NCBI GenBank assembly: GCA_037442205.1
Contig: JBBIQS010000042.1
Span: forward strand, 1-64,000
From: JBBIQS01 sp037442205
GTDB lineage: Bacteria; Myxococcota; Myxococcia; Myxococcales; UBA5297
DNA length: 64,000 bases
Reading direction: 5' to 3'
Numbering within the stretch: position 1 is the first letter of the stretch; each line of letters starts with the position of its first letter. Of this stretch, positions 1 through 8,203 are shown piece after piece. The notes beneath the pieces were generated by a model that had not been told where the DNA came from, did not search any database, and saw only the letters and a list, made by a program, of their open reading frames with translations. A program made the position numbers and the translations under genes.

Positions 1-1
1 C

Positions 2-1009
2 CCGGCCGCCACCCCGGCCCCGGCCGCCACCCCGGCCCCGGCCGCCGCCGCGGCGCCCAAGGATCCCCACAAGCACTTCGCCGACCCCAACGAGCTGTCG
101 GACTCCGAGCGCGCCCGCTCTGAGGCCGCCAAGAAGCTCACCGATCAGAGCCTGACCAAGCTGGCCGCCTTCTACCGTGCGCGGCTGTCGGGGATGGACC
201 GGGCGAAGGCGCTGGCCAAGTCAGGGCTGAACGAGGCGCAGCTCGAGGAGCTGCAGATGCTCACCCGGACCTACTTCCTCGCCCGCCGGAGCGCGCTGCG
301 CTACCAGGCCGACCTGGAGGCGACCCGCAAGCGGATGGAGGCCGCCAAGGCGGCAGGCAAGGAGTCCGACATCGCCGACAGCGCCCGGGCGGTCCAGTTG
401 GAGAAGCGCGGCGAGGAGCACGCCATTTTCATGGCCCGGGCGGTCAAGCTGCTCGGAGCCAAGGCCAAGGCTCTGCTCGACAAGCGCGAGGCCGAGTTCG
501 TGGCCCTGCTCGACGAGCAGGAGGCGGCCCGCGAGAAGCACGAGAAGGAGGCGCGCGAGGAGGCGGCCAAGGCGCTCGACGAGGCGCGGCTGCTGGGCTA
601 CGTCGGGCTGATGCAGGACCTGCTGCACGCGGGCGGGCCGCACGAGCAGGCGAAGATCCTCGCCGCGGCGCTGGAGAAGGCCAAGCTCACCAAGAAGGAT
701 GCGGAGGCCATCTCGCTGCTGGCGGTGGCCTACTTTCCGGAGAAGTTGGCGGCGATCGCCGACGAGAAGTCGCTGGCCGCCGCCAAGCAGAAGATCGCCG
801 ACGCCAGCGCCAAGGGCGGCAAGCCCACGCCGTTCGAGGTCCGGCTGGAGCGCTACTACGAGGAGCGGCTGGAGAAGTTCGCCGCCTTTCGCGCCGGGTT
901 CGCCAAGCAGTACGGCGACAAGCCGGCGGCCCTGTTCGACGCCCACGCCGACGAGATCGCCGAGATCTACGCTCGGCTGAACGCCGCGATCCTCGAGTCG
1001 CTGGAGTAA
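2..1009 (+). CDS. Ala/Lys-rich helical protein, 5' truncated
   Basis: The reading frame is open at the left edge of the window, so the true start lies outside; the first internal Met is at 194. The visible part begins with a Pro/Ala low-complexity tract encoded by a GC-rich tandem repeat, then about 300 residues rich in Ala, Lys, Glu and Leu with long heptad-like stretches and no Cys, predicted to be almost wholly alpha-helical or coiled coil. The Pro/Ala stretch looks like a linker to an upstream domain or signal peptide that cannot be seen. I do not recognise a family. It ends cleanly with TAA and the next gene on this strand is about 500 bases away, so it is probably the last gene of its transcript. 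Confidence 0.7.
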   Translation, partial: PAATPAPAATPAPAAAAAPKDPHKHFADPNELSDSERARSEAAKKLTDQSLTKLAAFYRARLSGMDRAKALAKSGLNEAQLEELQMLTRTYFLARRSALRYQADLEATRKRMEAAKAAGKESDIADSARAVQLEKRGEEHAIFMARAVKLLGAKAKALLDKREAEFVALLDEQEAAREKHEKEAREEAAKALDEARLLGYVGLMQDLLHAGGPHEQAKILAAALEKAKLTKKDAEAISLLAVAYFPEKLAAIADEKSLAAAKQKIADASAKGGKPTPFEVRLERYYEERLEKFAAFRAGFAKQYGDKPAALFDAHADEIAEIYARLNAAILESLE

Positions 1010-1522
1010 CGCCTCCCGTCTTCCGCTTTGGTGCTGGCTCGGTTGGGCGACCTCGCGGTTCGGTCAATCGGCCTTCCCGGGAGACCTGCGGCCCACGAAG
1101 CTCGAGCCTCGGCCCGCGCGAAAAGCTGCCTCACATCTCGGGCATCACCGGAGCGTCCTGCTCGCCAGCGGTGTCCGAATCGCTGAGCCCCAACTCGGGC
1201 TCGCGTCGGCCCTTCTGCGCCGATTGCCGCAGCGGATTCAAGTTTCTTTCAGGACATTGTCGGCCAGGCCGCCTCTTTCCGCGGGCTTGAGGTTGGCACC
1301 CGGCTTGCTGGGTGATCCCGGTTTCGTTGATTCGAGCGCGTCGGCTTTCCGGCGGCGCTCCTCGCGGAGCGCATGTCGGTTCCCCGCTGCAAGGGTCTTC
1401 GTGGGAGGCCCAAGCAGAGCGGCGCAAGGGAAGCCCGCCGGGGATGGGGATTTGCGCGAGTCGGTCGCGCTCGAACTGCTGCGCCGCTCGCTCTGCTGGC
1501 GGCCGCGCCGGGAGGAGGTTCC
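1010..1522. other. Gene-free stretch before the deacetylase
   Basis: About 510 bases without a convincing gene. Open frames exist on both strands but are Arg/Pro/Ser-rich shadows typical of high-GC DNA. The only useful signal is the ribosome binding site GGAGGAGG at 1511-1518, which sets the start of the following gene at GTG 1523. No terminator hairpin or promoter was recognised. Confidence 0.5.
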
Positions 1523-2227
1523 GTGTATCTCGAGGCAGCTGTGGCGGTGGCAGCCGGAGGCTACGCGCTTTCGTCTCTCCTGCCGGTCCGCGGCGTGCAC
1601 GACTGGGCATGTCCCGGCGCGATCCGGCGCACGGCATCTTCCGAGGTCTGCTGGACCTTCGACGACGGACCTCATCCTGAGCTCACGCCGCGGGTGCTCG
1701 ACGCCCTGGCTGGCGCCGGCCAGCGCGCGACCTTCTTCGTCGTCGGAGAGCGCGTGCGCCGCCACGGCGATCTGGTCCGGCGCATCCGCGCCGAGGGCCA
1801 TGCGGTGGGCAACCACACCAATACTCACGCCTGGCTGCCGGGCCTCTCATCCTCGGCCATCGAGCGCCAGCTCGTGGCCTGCCAGCGCGCGGTCGAGGAC
1901 GCCACCGGCGAGAGCCCGGCGCTCGTCCGGCCGCCCTGGGGGCATCGCGACGCGCGCTTCTATTTCGCGGCGCGGCGCCTCGGGCTCGTCCCGGTCCTCT
2001 GGTCGTTGGATTCGCGGGACTACCTGGGGCTGTCTGGCGAAGGCATCCGGCGGCGGGCCGCCCGGGCTCGAGGGGGCGACATCGTGCTGTTCCACGACGG
2101 GAATGAGAAGGCCCGGGCGATGCCGGATCAGCTGGCGACGCTCGCGCAGTTGCTGCAGGCCCGCGGCCTCGTCTCGGAGCCGCTCCCTCGTCGCGCGGCA
2201 GCCGAGTCGATTTCGGTGCTGCCTTGA
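1523..2227 (+). CDS. Polysaccharide deacetylase (NodB-like, CE4 family)
   Basis: Carbohydrate esterase family 4 enzymes remove N-acetyl groups from sugars in a metal-dependent reaction. The NodB motifs are all visible: TFDDGP at about residues 45-50 (catalytic base and metal Asp), HTNTH at about 98-102 (the two metal His), RPPWGHRD at about 136-143, and a late LFHDG motif. A longer in-frame start at 1373 would add an Arg-rich, non-conserved leader; GTG 1523 is preferred because GGAGGAGG lies just upstream and the product then begins with a short hydrophobic segment, probably a membrane anchor. The stop overlaps the TTG start of the next gene, so the two are translationally coupled. In such pairs the deacetylase often acts on the product of the glycosyltransferase; that is inference here. 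Confidence 0.88.
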   Translation: MYLEAAVAVAAGGYALSSLLPVRGVHDWACPGAIRRTASSEVCWTFDDGPHPELTPRVLDALAGAGQRATFFVVGERVRRHGDLVRRIRAEGHAVGNHTNTHAWLPGLSSSAIERQLVACQRAVEDATGESPALVRPPWGHRDARFYFAARRLGLVPVLWSLDSRDYLGLSGEGIRRRAARARGGDIVLFHDGNEKARAMPDQLATLAQLLQARGLVSEPLPRRAAAESISVLP

Positions 2228-3420
2228 CCGGAACGTTGCTGCTTGCCTGGGCGGCGCTCGCGGTCCTCGTTTTCCACGGCCTGCGCCTGGTGGCCACCGT
2301 CATCGCGGCTCGGCGGGCTCCAGCAAAGCTGTGCCCGGCCGCCGACGGTGCTTCGGTCACCGTGGTGCGCCCGTTCATCGGCATCGATGAGGACGGCCGT
2401 GCCAAACACCTCACCCTCCTGCGCCAGCGATACCGGCCGCTGGAGGTCGTCTTCGCCTGCGAGTCCGAGCAGGACGCCGGCATCCCCGCGGTGCGCGCAG
2501 CCTGTGACGAGGAGAGAGGTCGCGGCCGGTTGGTCTTGGCGGGCAGCGACGCGAGCATCGGCTCTGGCAAGGCGCGCAACATGATCGCCGGGTGGCGGGC
2601 GTCGCGCTCGCCGCTGGTCGCCTTCTGCGACGCCGACATCGCGCTCGACCCGGACGACGTGGGCCGATGCGTGGCGCTCTTCGAGGACCCTCGGGTCGGA
2701 GCAGTCTTCATGCCCTGCCTGTTCGACGCCCCAGGCATCGCGGGAAGGCTGGTCATGTTCACGGCCACGGTCGACTCCAGCGTGCTGGTGCAGGCGGCGG
2801 CCAGGATCGATCGGCTCCCGCTGCTCCAGGGCGGGCTGATGGTGATCCGCCGCTCCGCCCTCGAGGCGGCCGGGGGCATCGAAGTCGTGGCGGATGCCAT
2901 CGCCGACGACATGCGGCTGGGGCGCGTGCTGCGGCGCGCCGGATTCGTATTGCGCGCCACCGAGCAGCCGATCGTCCACCGCTCGGGACGCGAAGGCCCG
3001 CTGGCCTGGGCGGCGCGGTACCACCGGTGGATGATGTGCCAGCGCTCGGAGGCCCCCGGCGGCTTCTGGCTGATGCTGGCGCTCCACCCGCTGGTCGCGC
3101 CCCTGCTCGCCGCGCTCGCAGTCCCCGCGCCGCTTCGCCCAATCGCCTGGACGCTGTTGGGACTCGGGTCGCTGGTGGAGCTCGCCTATACCGCCTTCGT
3201 CGAGCGCCGGTTTTTGAGGCCGGACGGGTTGCGGCTCGGCTGGTGGGTGCTTGCCAGGCCGGTCGCGGATCTCGCCCACTTCGCCCTGTGCCTGGCCGCC
3301 CTCGTCTGGCCGGTGGTCTCCTGGCGCGGCCGCCGGTACTTCGTGGGACCCTCTGGGCGAATCGTCGCCCGCGAGCTCGAGCGCTGCCCGCCGGTCTCGT
3401 CGGCCGCGGTGGGCGAGTGA
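2224..3420 (+). CDS. Family 2/21 glycosyltransferase, ceramide-glucosyltransferase-like
   Basis: An inner-membrane sugar transferase of 398 residues. It has an N-terminal membrane helix (about 5-28), a GT-A domain, then C-terminal membrane helices (about 275-360). The processive-type motifs are present: DAD at 136-138, an Asp pair followed by Met at 228-230, and RYHRW at 265-269, matching the (Q/R)xxRW signature. The layout resembles GT21 ceramide glucosyltransferases and HpnI-type enzymes that glycosylate membrane lipids. The start is TTG 2224, overlapping the TGA of the deacetylase gene by the sequence TTGA, so the pair is co-translated. A lipid acceptor (sphingolipid or hopanoid) is likely from the family, but the sequence alone does not prove it. 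Confidence 0.85.
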   Translation: MTGTLLLAWAALAVLVFHGLRLVATVIAARRAPAKLCPAADGASVTVVRPFIGIDEDGRAKHLTLLRQRYRPLEVVFACESEQDAGIPAVRAACDEERGRGRLVLAGSDASIGSGKARNMIAGWRASRSPLVAFCDADIALDPDDVGRCVALFEDPRVGAVFMPCLFDAPGIAGRLVMFTATVDSSVLVQAAARIDRLPLLQGGLMVIRRSALEAAGGIEVVADAIADDMRLGRVLRRAGFVLRATEQPIVHRSGREGPLAWAARYHRWMMCQRSEAPGGFWLMLALHPLVAPLLAALAVPAPLRPIAWTLLGLGSLVELAYTAFVERRFLRPDGLRLGWWVLARPVADLAHFALCLAALVWPVVSWRGRRYFVGPSGRIVARELERCPPVSSAAVGE

Positions 3421-3624
3421 GGCGCTGAGGAGGAGCAGGCGCCCTCGCCGCGGAGTCGAGCCGGGGGCCGAAGCACTTTCTGTCGAAGGCCGGGCGACGG
3501 GGGCCCATTCGCCGCCTGGCGCATCGGCGCCGCCGAGGAGCTCCGCCCGCCAGCCACGCGCCGCCTTCGGAGAGCTCGGCGAGGCGAGCGGCCGCGCGGG
3601 CCGCCCGCCCTGCCTACGGCTCGC

Positions 3625-5247
3625 CTAGGCGAACTTGTACCCTTCGAACTTGGTCCGCAGCTCGCGCTTGAGCACCTTGCCGGTGGCCCCGAGCGGCAGC
3701 GCCTCGATGAACTCGATGGCATCGGGCATCCACCACTTCACCAGCCTGGTCTCGAGGAACTTGGTCAGCTCCTCCTTGGACAGCTCCTTGCCCGGCGCCT
3801 TGACCACGATCAGCAGCGGCCGCTCCTGCCACTTCGGGTGCGGAACCCCGATCGCCGCCGCCTGCGCCACCGCGGGGTGGCCCATGGCCGCGTTCTCGAG
3901 ATCGATGCTGCTCACCCATTCGCCGCCGCTCTTGATCACGTCCTTGGAGCGGTCGGTGATCTGCATGTAGCCGTCGGGGTCGATGTTCGCGATGTCGCCG
4001 GTGAAGAACCAGCCGTCCTTGTGGGACTCGTCGCCGTCGCGTTTGAAGTAGCTGCTCGCCACCCACGGCCCGCGCGCCTGCAGGTGGCCGTTGCTCTTCC
4101 CGTCGTGCGGCACGACCTTCCCGTTGTCGTCCACCAGGCGCAGGTCGATGCCGAACGCCGGACGGCCCTGCTTGCTCTTCACCGCCAGCTTGGCCTTGTC
4201 GTCGAGCGAAGCGTGCTTGGGGAGCAGCACCACCGTGGTCCCCAGCGGGCTGGTCTCGGTCATGCCCCAGGCGTGGATCACGCGCACGCCGTGCTCCTTC
4301 TCGAAGGTCTCGATCATGCTCGGCGGGCAGGCCGAGCCGCCGACCACCACCTTGCGCACCGAGGAGAGCTTCTTGCCGCTCTGGCGCAGGTGGCCGAGCA
4401 GCGCCAGCCACACCGTGGGCACGCCGAGCAGGCTGGTCACGTTCTCGCTCTCGATGAGCTCGGTGAGGTTCTTGCCGTCGAGGCCGGGCCCGGGCAGCAC
4501 CAGCTTGGAGCCGGTCATCGCCGCGGCGTAGGGCACGCCCCAGGCGTTGACGTGGAACATCGGCACCACCGGCAGCGTCGAGTCCTGCGCCGAGATGGCC
4601 AGCGCGTCGGCCATGGCGATGGCGTAGGAGTGCAGCACCGTCGAGCGATGCGAGTAGAGGACGCCCTTGGGGTTGCCGGCGGTGCCGGAGGTGTAGCAGA
4701 GGCTGGAGGCGGTGTTCTCGTCGAGCTCCGGCCAGACGTAGTCGGCGCTGCCGCCGGCGAGGAAGGTCTCGAAGTCGGTGAACCCCGGGAGCTTGACGTC
4801 GGCCGGCAGGTGGGCGGCGTCGGTCATGGCGACGTAGTGGCGCAGCGGCGTCGCCTGCGTCCCGAGGAACTGCGCCAGCTTGGTGAAGGTGGTGTCGAAG
4901 AACAGCGCCACGTCGTCGGCGTGGTCCACCACGTAGCGCAGCTGGTCGAGCGGCAGGCGCGGGTTGACGGTGTGCAGCACCGCGCCGATTCCCGAGACCG
5001 CGAAGTACAGCTCCAGGTGGCGCTGGGTGTTCCAGGCGATGGTCGCCACCCGGTCGCCGGGCTTGATGCCCAGCTTGACCAGCGCGCTCGCCAGCTGCCG
5101 CGATCGCTTCGCCACCTGGCCCCAGGTCGAGCGGACGATGGGCCCTTCCACAGTGCGGGTCACGATTTCGGTCTGGCCGTGGAACTTGGCGGCGAATTCG
5201 ATCTGGTTCGAAATGAGGAGCGGCTGGCTCATCATCTGTCCGAGCAT
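3625..5247 (-). CDS. AMP-dependent acyl-CoA synthetase (medium-chain / methylthiopropionyl type)
   Basis: Activates a carboxylic acid to its acyl-CoA through an acyl-adenylate. The P-loop-like motif YTSGTAGNPKG is at about residues 185-195, the A5 motif WGMTETSP near 325, the A7/A8 hinge with TGDIA and DRSKDVIKSGGEW near 420-450, and the C-terminal catalytic Lys in GATGKVLKRELR near 525. Total length of 540 residues suits the family. The N-terminus (MLGQMM..PLL) resembles AlkK and DmdB-type ligases. An ATG two codons upstream (5253) is possible, but GGAG lies too close to it and sits at ideal distance from ATG 5247. Substrate could be a medium or long fatty acid; it cannot be fixed by eye. 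It converges with the glycosyltransferase gene. Confidence 0.88.
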   Translation of the reverse strand: MLGQMMSQPLLISNQIEFAAKFHGQTEIVTRTVEGPIVRSTWGQVAKRSRQLASALVKLGIKPGDRVATIAWNTQRHLELYFAVSGIGAVLHTVNPRLPLDQLRYVVDHADDVALFFDTTFTKLAQFLGTQATPLRHYVAMTDAAHLPADVKLPGFTDFETFLAGGSADYVWPELDENTASSLCYTSGTAGNPKGVLYSHRSTVLHSYAIAMADALAISAQDSTLPVVPMFHVNAWGVPYAAAMTGSKLVLPGPGLDGKNLTELIESENVTSLLGVPTVWLALLGHLRQSGKKLSSVRKVVVGGSACPPSMIETFEKEHGVRVIHAWGMTETSPLGTTVVLLPKHASLDDKAKLAVKSKQGRPAFGIDLRLVDDNGKVVPHDGKSNGHLQARGPWVASSYFKRDGDESHKDGWFFTGDIANIDPDGYMQITDRSKDVIKSGGEWVSSIDLENAAMGHPAVAQAAAIGVPHPKWQERPLLIVVKAPGKELSKEELTKFLETRLVKWWMPDAIEFIEALPLGATGKVLKRELRTKFEGYKFA

Positions 5248-5431
5248 GGGCATTCTCCGGAAAGGGTGAGGGAGCGGATTCTAGTTGGCCTGCCGGGAAA
5301 TCTCCTCGACGCGCCGCGACATGGGTGTCGCTGGCAGAACACAGTGAACTTCTGTGAGCGGGTCCTGAAGCGCCACCGCCCGCGCCGAGGCCGGCGGGGG
5401 CGGTGTTCGACTCAGGGTTTGGGTGCTCAGC

Positions 5432-7480
5432 CTAGGGCATCACGACGATCTTGGCGTTGCTGACCGGAGTGCTCGAGTAGAGCCGCACGGTGTTGGCGTC
5501 CTGCAGCACCAGCGAGTAGCCGCCGCCGATGCGGGTCTTGGCCCGGCCGTTGCCGCCGACGCCGCCCAGCGGCGCCGCCGACCAGCCACCGTAGCTGGTC
5601 GCCACCGCGGTGCCGCCTGGGCCGCCAGCCACCGCGATGGTTCCGGCATACCCGCTGGTCGCATCGATCAACACTGCTCCGCCGGAGCCGCCGCCGCCTC
5701 CTCCGCCAGCGATGTTCGTGGTGCCGAGGCCGGCACTCTCTCCAGTCGTTCCACTCCCGCCATTTGCCGCGATCAGCCCGCGGTTATCGATGGCCGCGGC
5801 GCGAATGAGAATGGATCCTCCGCCGTTTCCGCCCACGCCGAAGCCGGGCGACTGAGTTATGCCGTTGGGATTCGTGTATTTGTTGCCGCCGCCGCCCCCT
5901 CCCGAGCCGAGGTAGAGGCCGATCAGCTCGTCATCGCCGTAGGGCAGCGCGATTTGCGGGGCGCCAGCGAGATAGGCGGCCGAGACGCCTATCCCGCCGG
6001 CCGTGCCAAACGCCCCGCCGCCGCCGCCCGTCATGCCTTCGGCGTTGACCGCGATTCCGCCGGGTCCTCCGCCGCCATTCGGATACGAGACATAGCCCCC
6101 GGAGAGCAAGACCACCCTACTGCGAACCGATGGGCCGACCGCGCTCTCTCCCGCGTACGGTCCGGTGGAGGTGTAGGGCTCGTTCGTGCCGTTGCTGATG
6201 CCTCCCCGGAACCCCTTGCCCGACACGTCGATGGCGCCGCCGGCAGCGACCGACACCGTCCCGGTCGCCTTGAACGCCAGGATGCCGCCGGTGGTGCCGT
6301 CCCAGGCCGAGGCGGTCAGGGTCGCGCCGTTGGGGACCGTCACGTCGGTGTACTGCGGCACCTGCAGGGCCACCGCCTTCGAGGCGCCGCCGGTGTAGGT
6401 GTACTGCAGCGCCGAGTCGAGGGTGAGGCTGCCGCCGCCGACGGTGGTGACGGTGTGCTCCTCGAAGCTGCCGGCGCCCGTCCCCTGGACTTGAATCACC
6501 AACACCGCATCGCCGGCGGCGAAGCCGGTGGTGTTGCCGACGGCGAGGGTGGTCGAGCCGGCGGTTCCGGTGCAGCTGGTCCGCACCGAGTCGATGGTCT
6601 GAGTGCCGGAGACGGTCAACGCGCCGTTCTTCCCGCTCCCCGATGATGAGGCGCGCGACGGGCCCAGCGCCACCTGCGTGTAGGTAGCGCCGTTGTCGGT
6701 GGAGACGTAGGCCGCGGCGATGACGTTGTAGGTCCCGAAGTTGTGGACCGCGCTCAGCGGGCTGGCGGGCGAGACTGCCCCGGAGGCCGAGAAGGTGCGC
6801 GAGGGGTGGGTGTGGTTGCCCAGCGAGACGGTGGTCGCGGTGGTGCCGGTGGGCAGGCGGGCGATGTCGAGGACTCCGCTGGAGACGTCGGTGGCCGAAT
6901 GCGGGTGAGCGCCCAGCGCGACGGTGGTCGAGGTGGTGCCGGTCGGGATGCGGCTGATGTCGAACACGCCGCTGGTGACGTCCCCGCAGGAGTGGGTGTG
7001 GGAGCCGAGCGCCGAGCCGTTGACCTGCCCGGAGGAGTTGATGATCGGCGTCGATCCGATGCTGAGGGTCCCGCCGTTGGCGATCGTCACGCTGCTGGCG
7101 TTCACCGTCCCGCCCGAGAGGTTGACCGCTTGGCCGGCGTTGAGCGCGAAGGGGACCGAGCCGACATACTGCCGAGGAGAGAGCGCGTTGCTGCCGACCG
7201 CCAGCTCGAGCCAAATGTCGCTGCCGTTGAAGGCGGGAAGCGGGGTCGCTGTTCCGAGGAAGGTCGCGTAGTAGCCGTCGCTGAGCGCCAGTTGCTGCGT
7301 CTCGCTCCAGACCGCGTTGCCGCCGGAGGCGGCCGAGAAAAGCGAGAAGGTCATGCTGACCGTACCGGCCTCGGGCGTGCCGTCGCTCTTGAGCAGCCGC
7401 CCTTGGTAGCCAATCTTCTGCGGAACCTGGGCCAGCGCGAGCGCGGGCACCATGAGGGCCAAGGCGAGAAATCGGATCAT
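5432..7480 (-). CDS. Secreted glycine-rich surface protein with tail-fibre-like HxH repeats
   Basis: A 682-residue exported protein with a Sec signal peptide (about 1-17, ending ALALA). Next comes a domain starting GYQGRLL and ending PFALNA (about 23-115) that is common at the start of secreted repeat proteins. Residues 159-229 hold 31-residue repeats whose His-x-His motifs fall at 161-163, 192-194 and 223-225, each followed by DV(T/S)SG..D..R(I/L)PTG; this pattern is typical of phage tail fibres. The rest is beta-rich and then strongly Gly-rich (about 460-640), of the kind predicted to form parallel beta-helix surface proteins. It stands alone, between the acyl-CoA synthetase and the Imm11-like gene. 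Probably a cell-surface or fibre protein; no catalytic motif is visible. Confidence 0.75.
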   Translation of the reverse strand: MIRFLALALMVPALALAQVPQKIGYQGRLLKSDGTPEAGTVSMTFSLFSAASGGNAVWSETQQLALSDGYYATFLGTATPLPAFNGSDIWLELAVGSNALSPRQYVGSVPFALNAGQAVNLSGGTVNASSVTIANGGTLSIGSTPIINSSGQVNGSALGSHTHSCGDVTSGVFDISRIPTGTTSTTVALGAHPHSATDVSSGVLDIARLPTGTTATTVSLGNHTHPSRTFSASGAVSPASPLSAVHNFGTYNVIAAAYVSTDNGATYTQVALGPSRASSSGSGKNGALTVSGTQTIDSVRTSCTGTAGSTTLAVGNTTGFAAGDAVLVIQVQGTGAGSFEEHTVTTVGGGSLTLDSALQYTYTGGASKAVALQVPQYTDVTVPNGATLTASAWDGTTGGILAFKATGTVSVAAGGAIDVSGKGFRGGISNGTNEPYTSTGPYAGESAVGPSVRSRVVLLSGGYVSYPNGGGGPGGIAVNAEGMTGGGGGAFGTAGGIGVSAAYLAGAPQIALPYGDDELIGLYLGSGGGGGGNKYTNPNGITQSPGFGVGGNGGGSILIRAAAIDNRGLIAANGGSGTTGESAGLGTTNIAGGGGGGGSGGAVLIDATSGYAGTIAVAGGPGGTAVATSYGGWSAAPLGGVGGNGRAKTRIGGGYSLVLQDANTVRLYSSTPVSNAKIVVMP

Positions 7481-7638
7481 CGGTTCTTCCTTTGAGGGAG
7501 CAGCGCGGCTCCGCGGCTCTGCCGCGGCGCCCCGATTGCGAGAACGATAACACTGCCGCCGGCAAGTCAGTCCAGCTCTGCCCGGGTGCAGGAGGCCGAC
7601 GCTGCGGTTTGACGCCCGTGCCGAGGAGGCGACCGAAC

Positions 7639-8181
7639 TCAGCCCGCCCAGATCTCCTGGAACTCGAGGCCCGTCAGCCCTGCCGCCCTCCAGGCATCGA
7701 CGAACCGCTCGCTCAGATAGGTCGGGCTGGCGCGCAGGTCGGGGATCTTGAAGACCGCGGCGTCGCCGATCACTTCCTTGCGGAAGACGTAGCGCCCGAT
7801 GTGCATCACGCGGCCGCTGCTAAACCGGACGAGATCCGAGGCCGATGCGTCTAAGGCGTCCAGCAGGTGGGTGCAGTTGAAGACCGAAAGGTGCGAATCG
7901 GCGCAGGCGAGCGGCAGCAGCTCGCCCGATTGCTCGAGCAGCTCGCGCATGGCGTCCAGGGCTCGGATGCGGAAGATGAGCGCGTGCTCGCCAAGCCAGG
8001 GTGAGTCGCAGGGCGACAGCGCCCGCCCTTCGTCCTCGCCGATGAGTTCCACGCGGATGGGCCGCCAGCTGCCAGCGCGAGGCACGCCGTTCACCAACTC
8101 GATGAACGACTCGAAGTCAGCGTCCTCGACCGGCTGGCAGAGTTCGGAGTCCTCGGTGGGCTGGGGGAGGAAGACGCGCAT
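7639..8181 (-). CDS. Imm11 (DUF1629)-like orphan protein
   Basis: A 180-residue soluble protein resembling the Imm11/DUF1629 family of predicted immunity proteins, common in myxobacteria. The family-like features are the C-terminal segment with IGRYVF, a central VFKIPDL and a terminal ..LSERFVDAWRAAGLTGLEF.. block. The start at 8181 is supported by GGAGG seven bases upstream. The gene follows the phosphomannomutase gene by 21 bases and is probably co-transcribed with it. No toxin gene is adjacent, so if it is an immunity protein it is an orphan or acts in trans. Assignment is by sequence impression only, and a non-immunity role is equally possible. Confidence 0.55.
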   Translation of the reverse strand: MRVFLPQPTEDSELCQPVEDADFESFIELVNGVPRAGSWRPIRVELIGEDEGRALSPCDSPWLGEHALIFRIRALDAMRELLEQSGELLPLACADSHLSVFNCTHLLDALDASASDLVRFSSGRVMHIGRYVFRKEVIGDAAVFKIPDLRASPTYLSERFVDAWRAAGLTGLEFQEIWAG

Positions 8182-8185
8182 CGAC

Positions 8186-8203
8186 AGCCTCCGGGCGGAG
8201 GCT
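8186..8203 (-). promoter_or_regulatory. Hairpin burying the ribosome binding site of the Imm11-like gene
   Basis: AGCCTCC and GGAGGCT form a perfect 7-bp stem around a 4-base loop. On the minus strand the GGAGG arm is the ribosome binding site of the Imm11-like gene (start 8181), and the other arm overlaps the stop codon of the phosphomannomutase gene. This arrangement could couple translation of the second gene to the first. Confidence 0.5.

Noticed and set aside
2128..3279. 383-residue open frame on the minus strand
   Set aside because: Opposes the glycosyltransferase gene, and is Arg/Pro/Gln-rich without domains.
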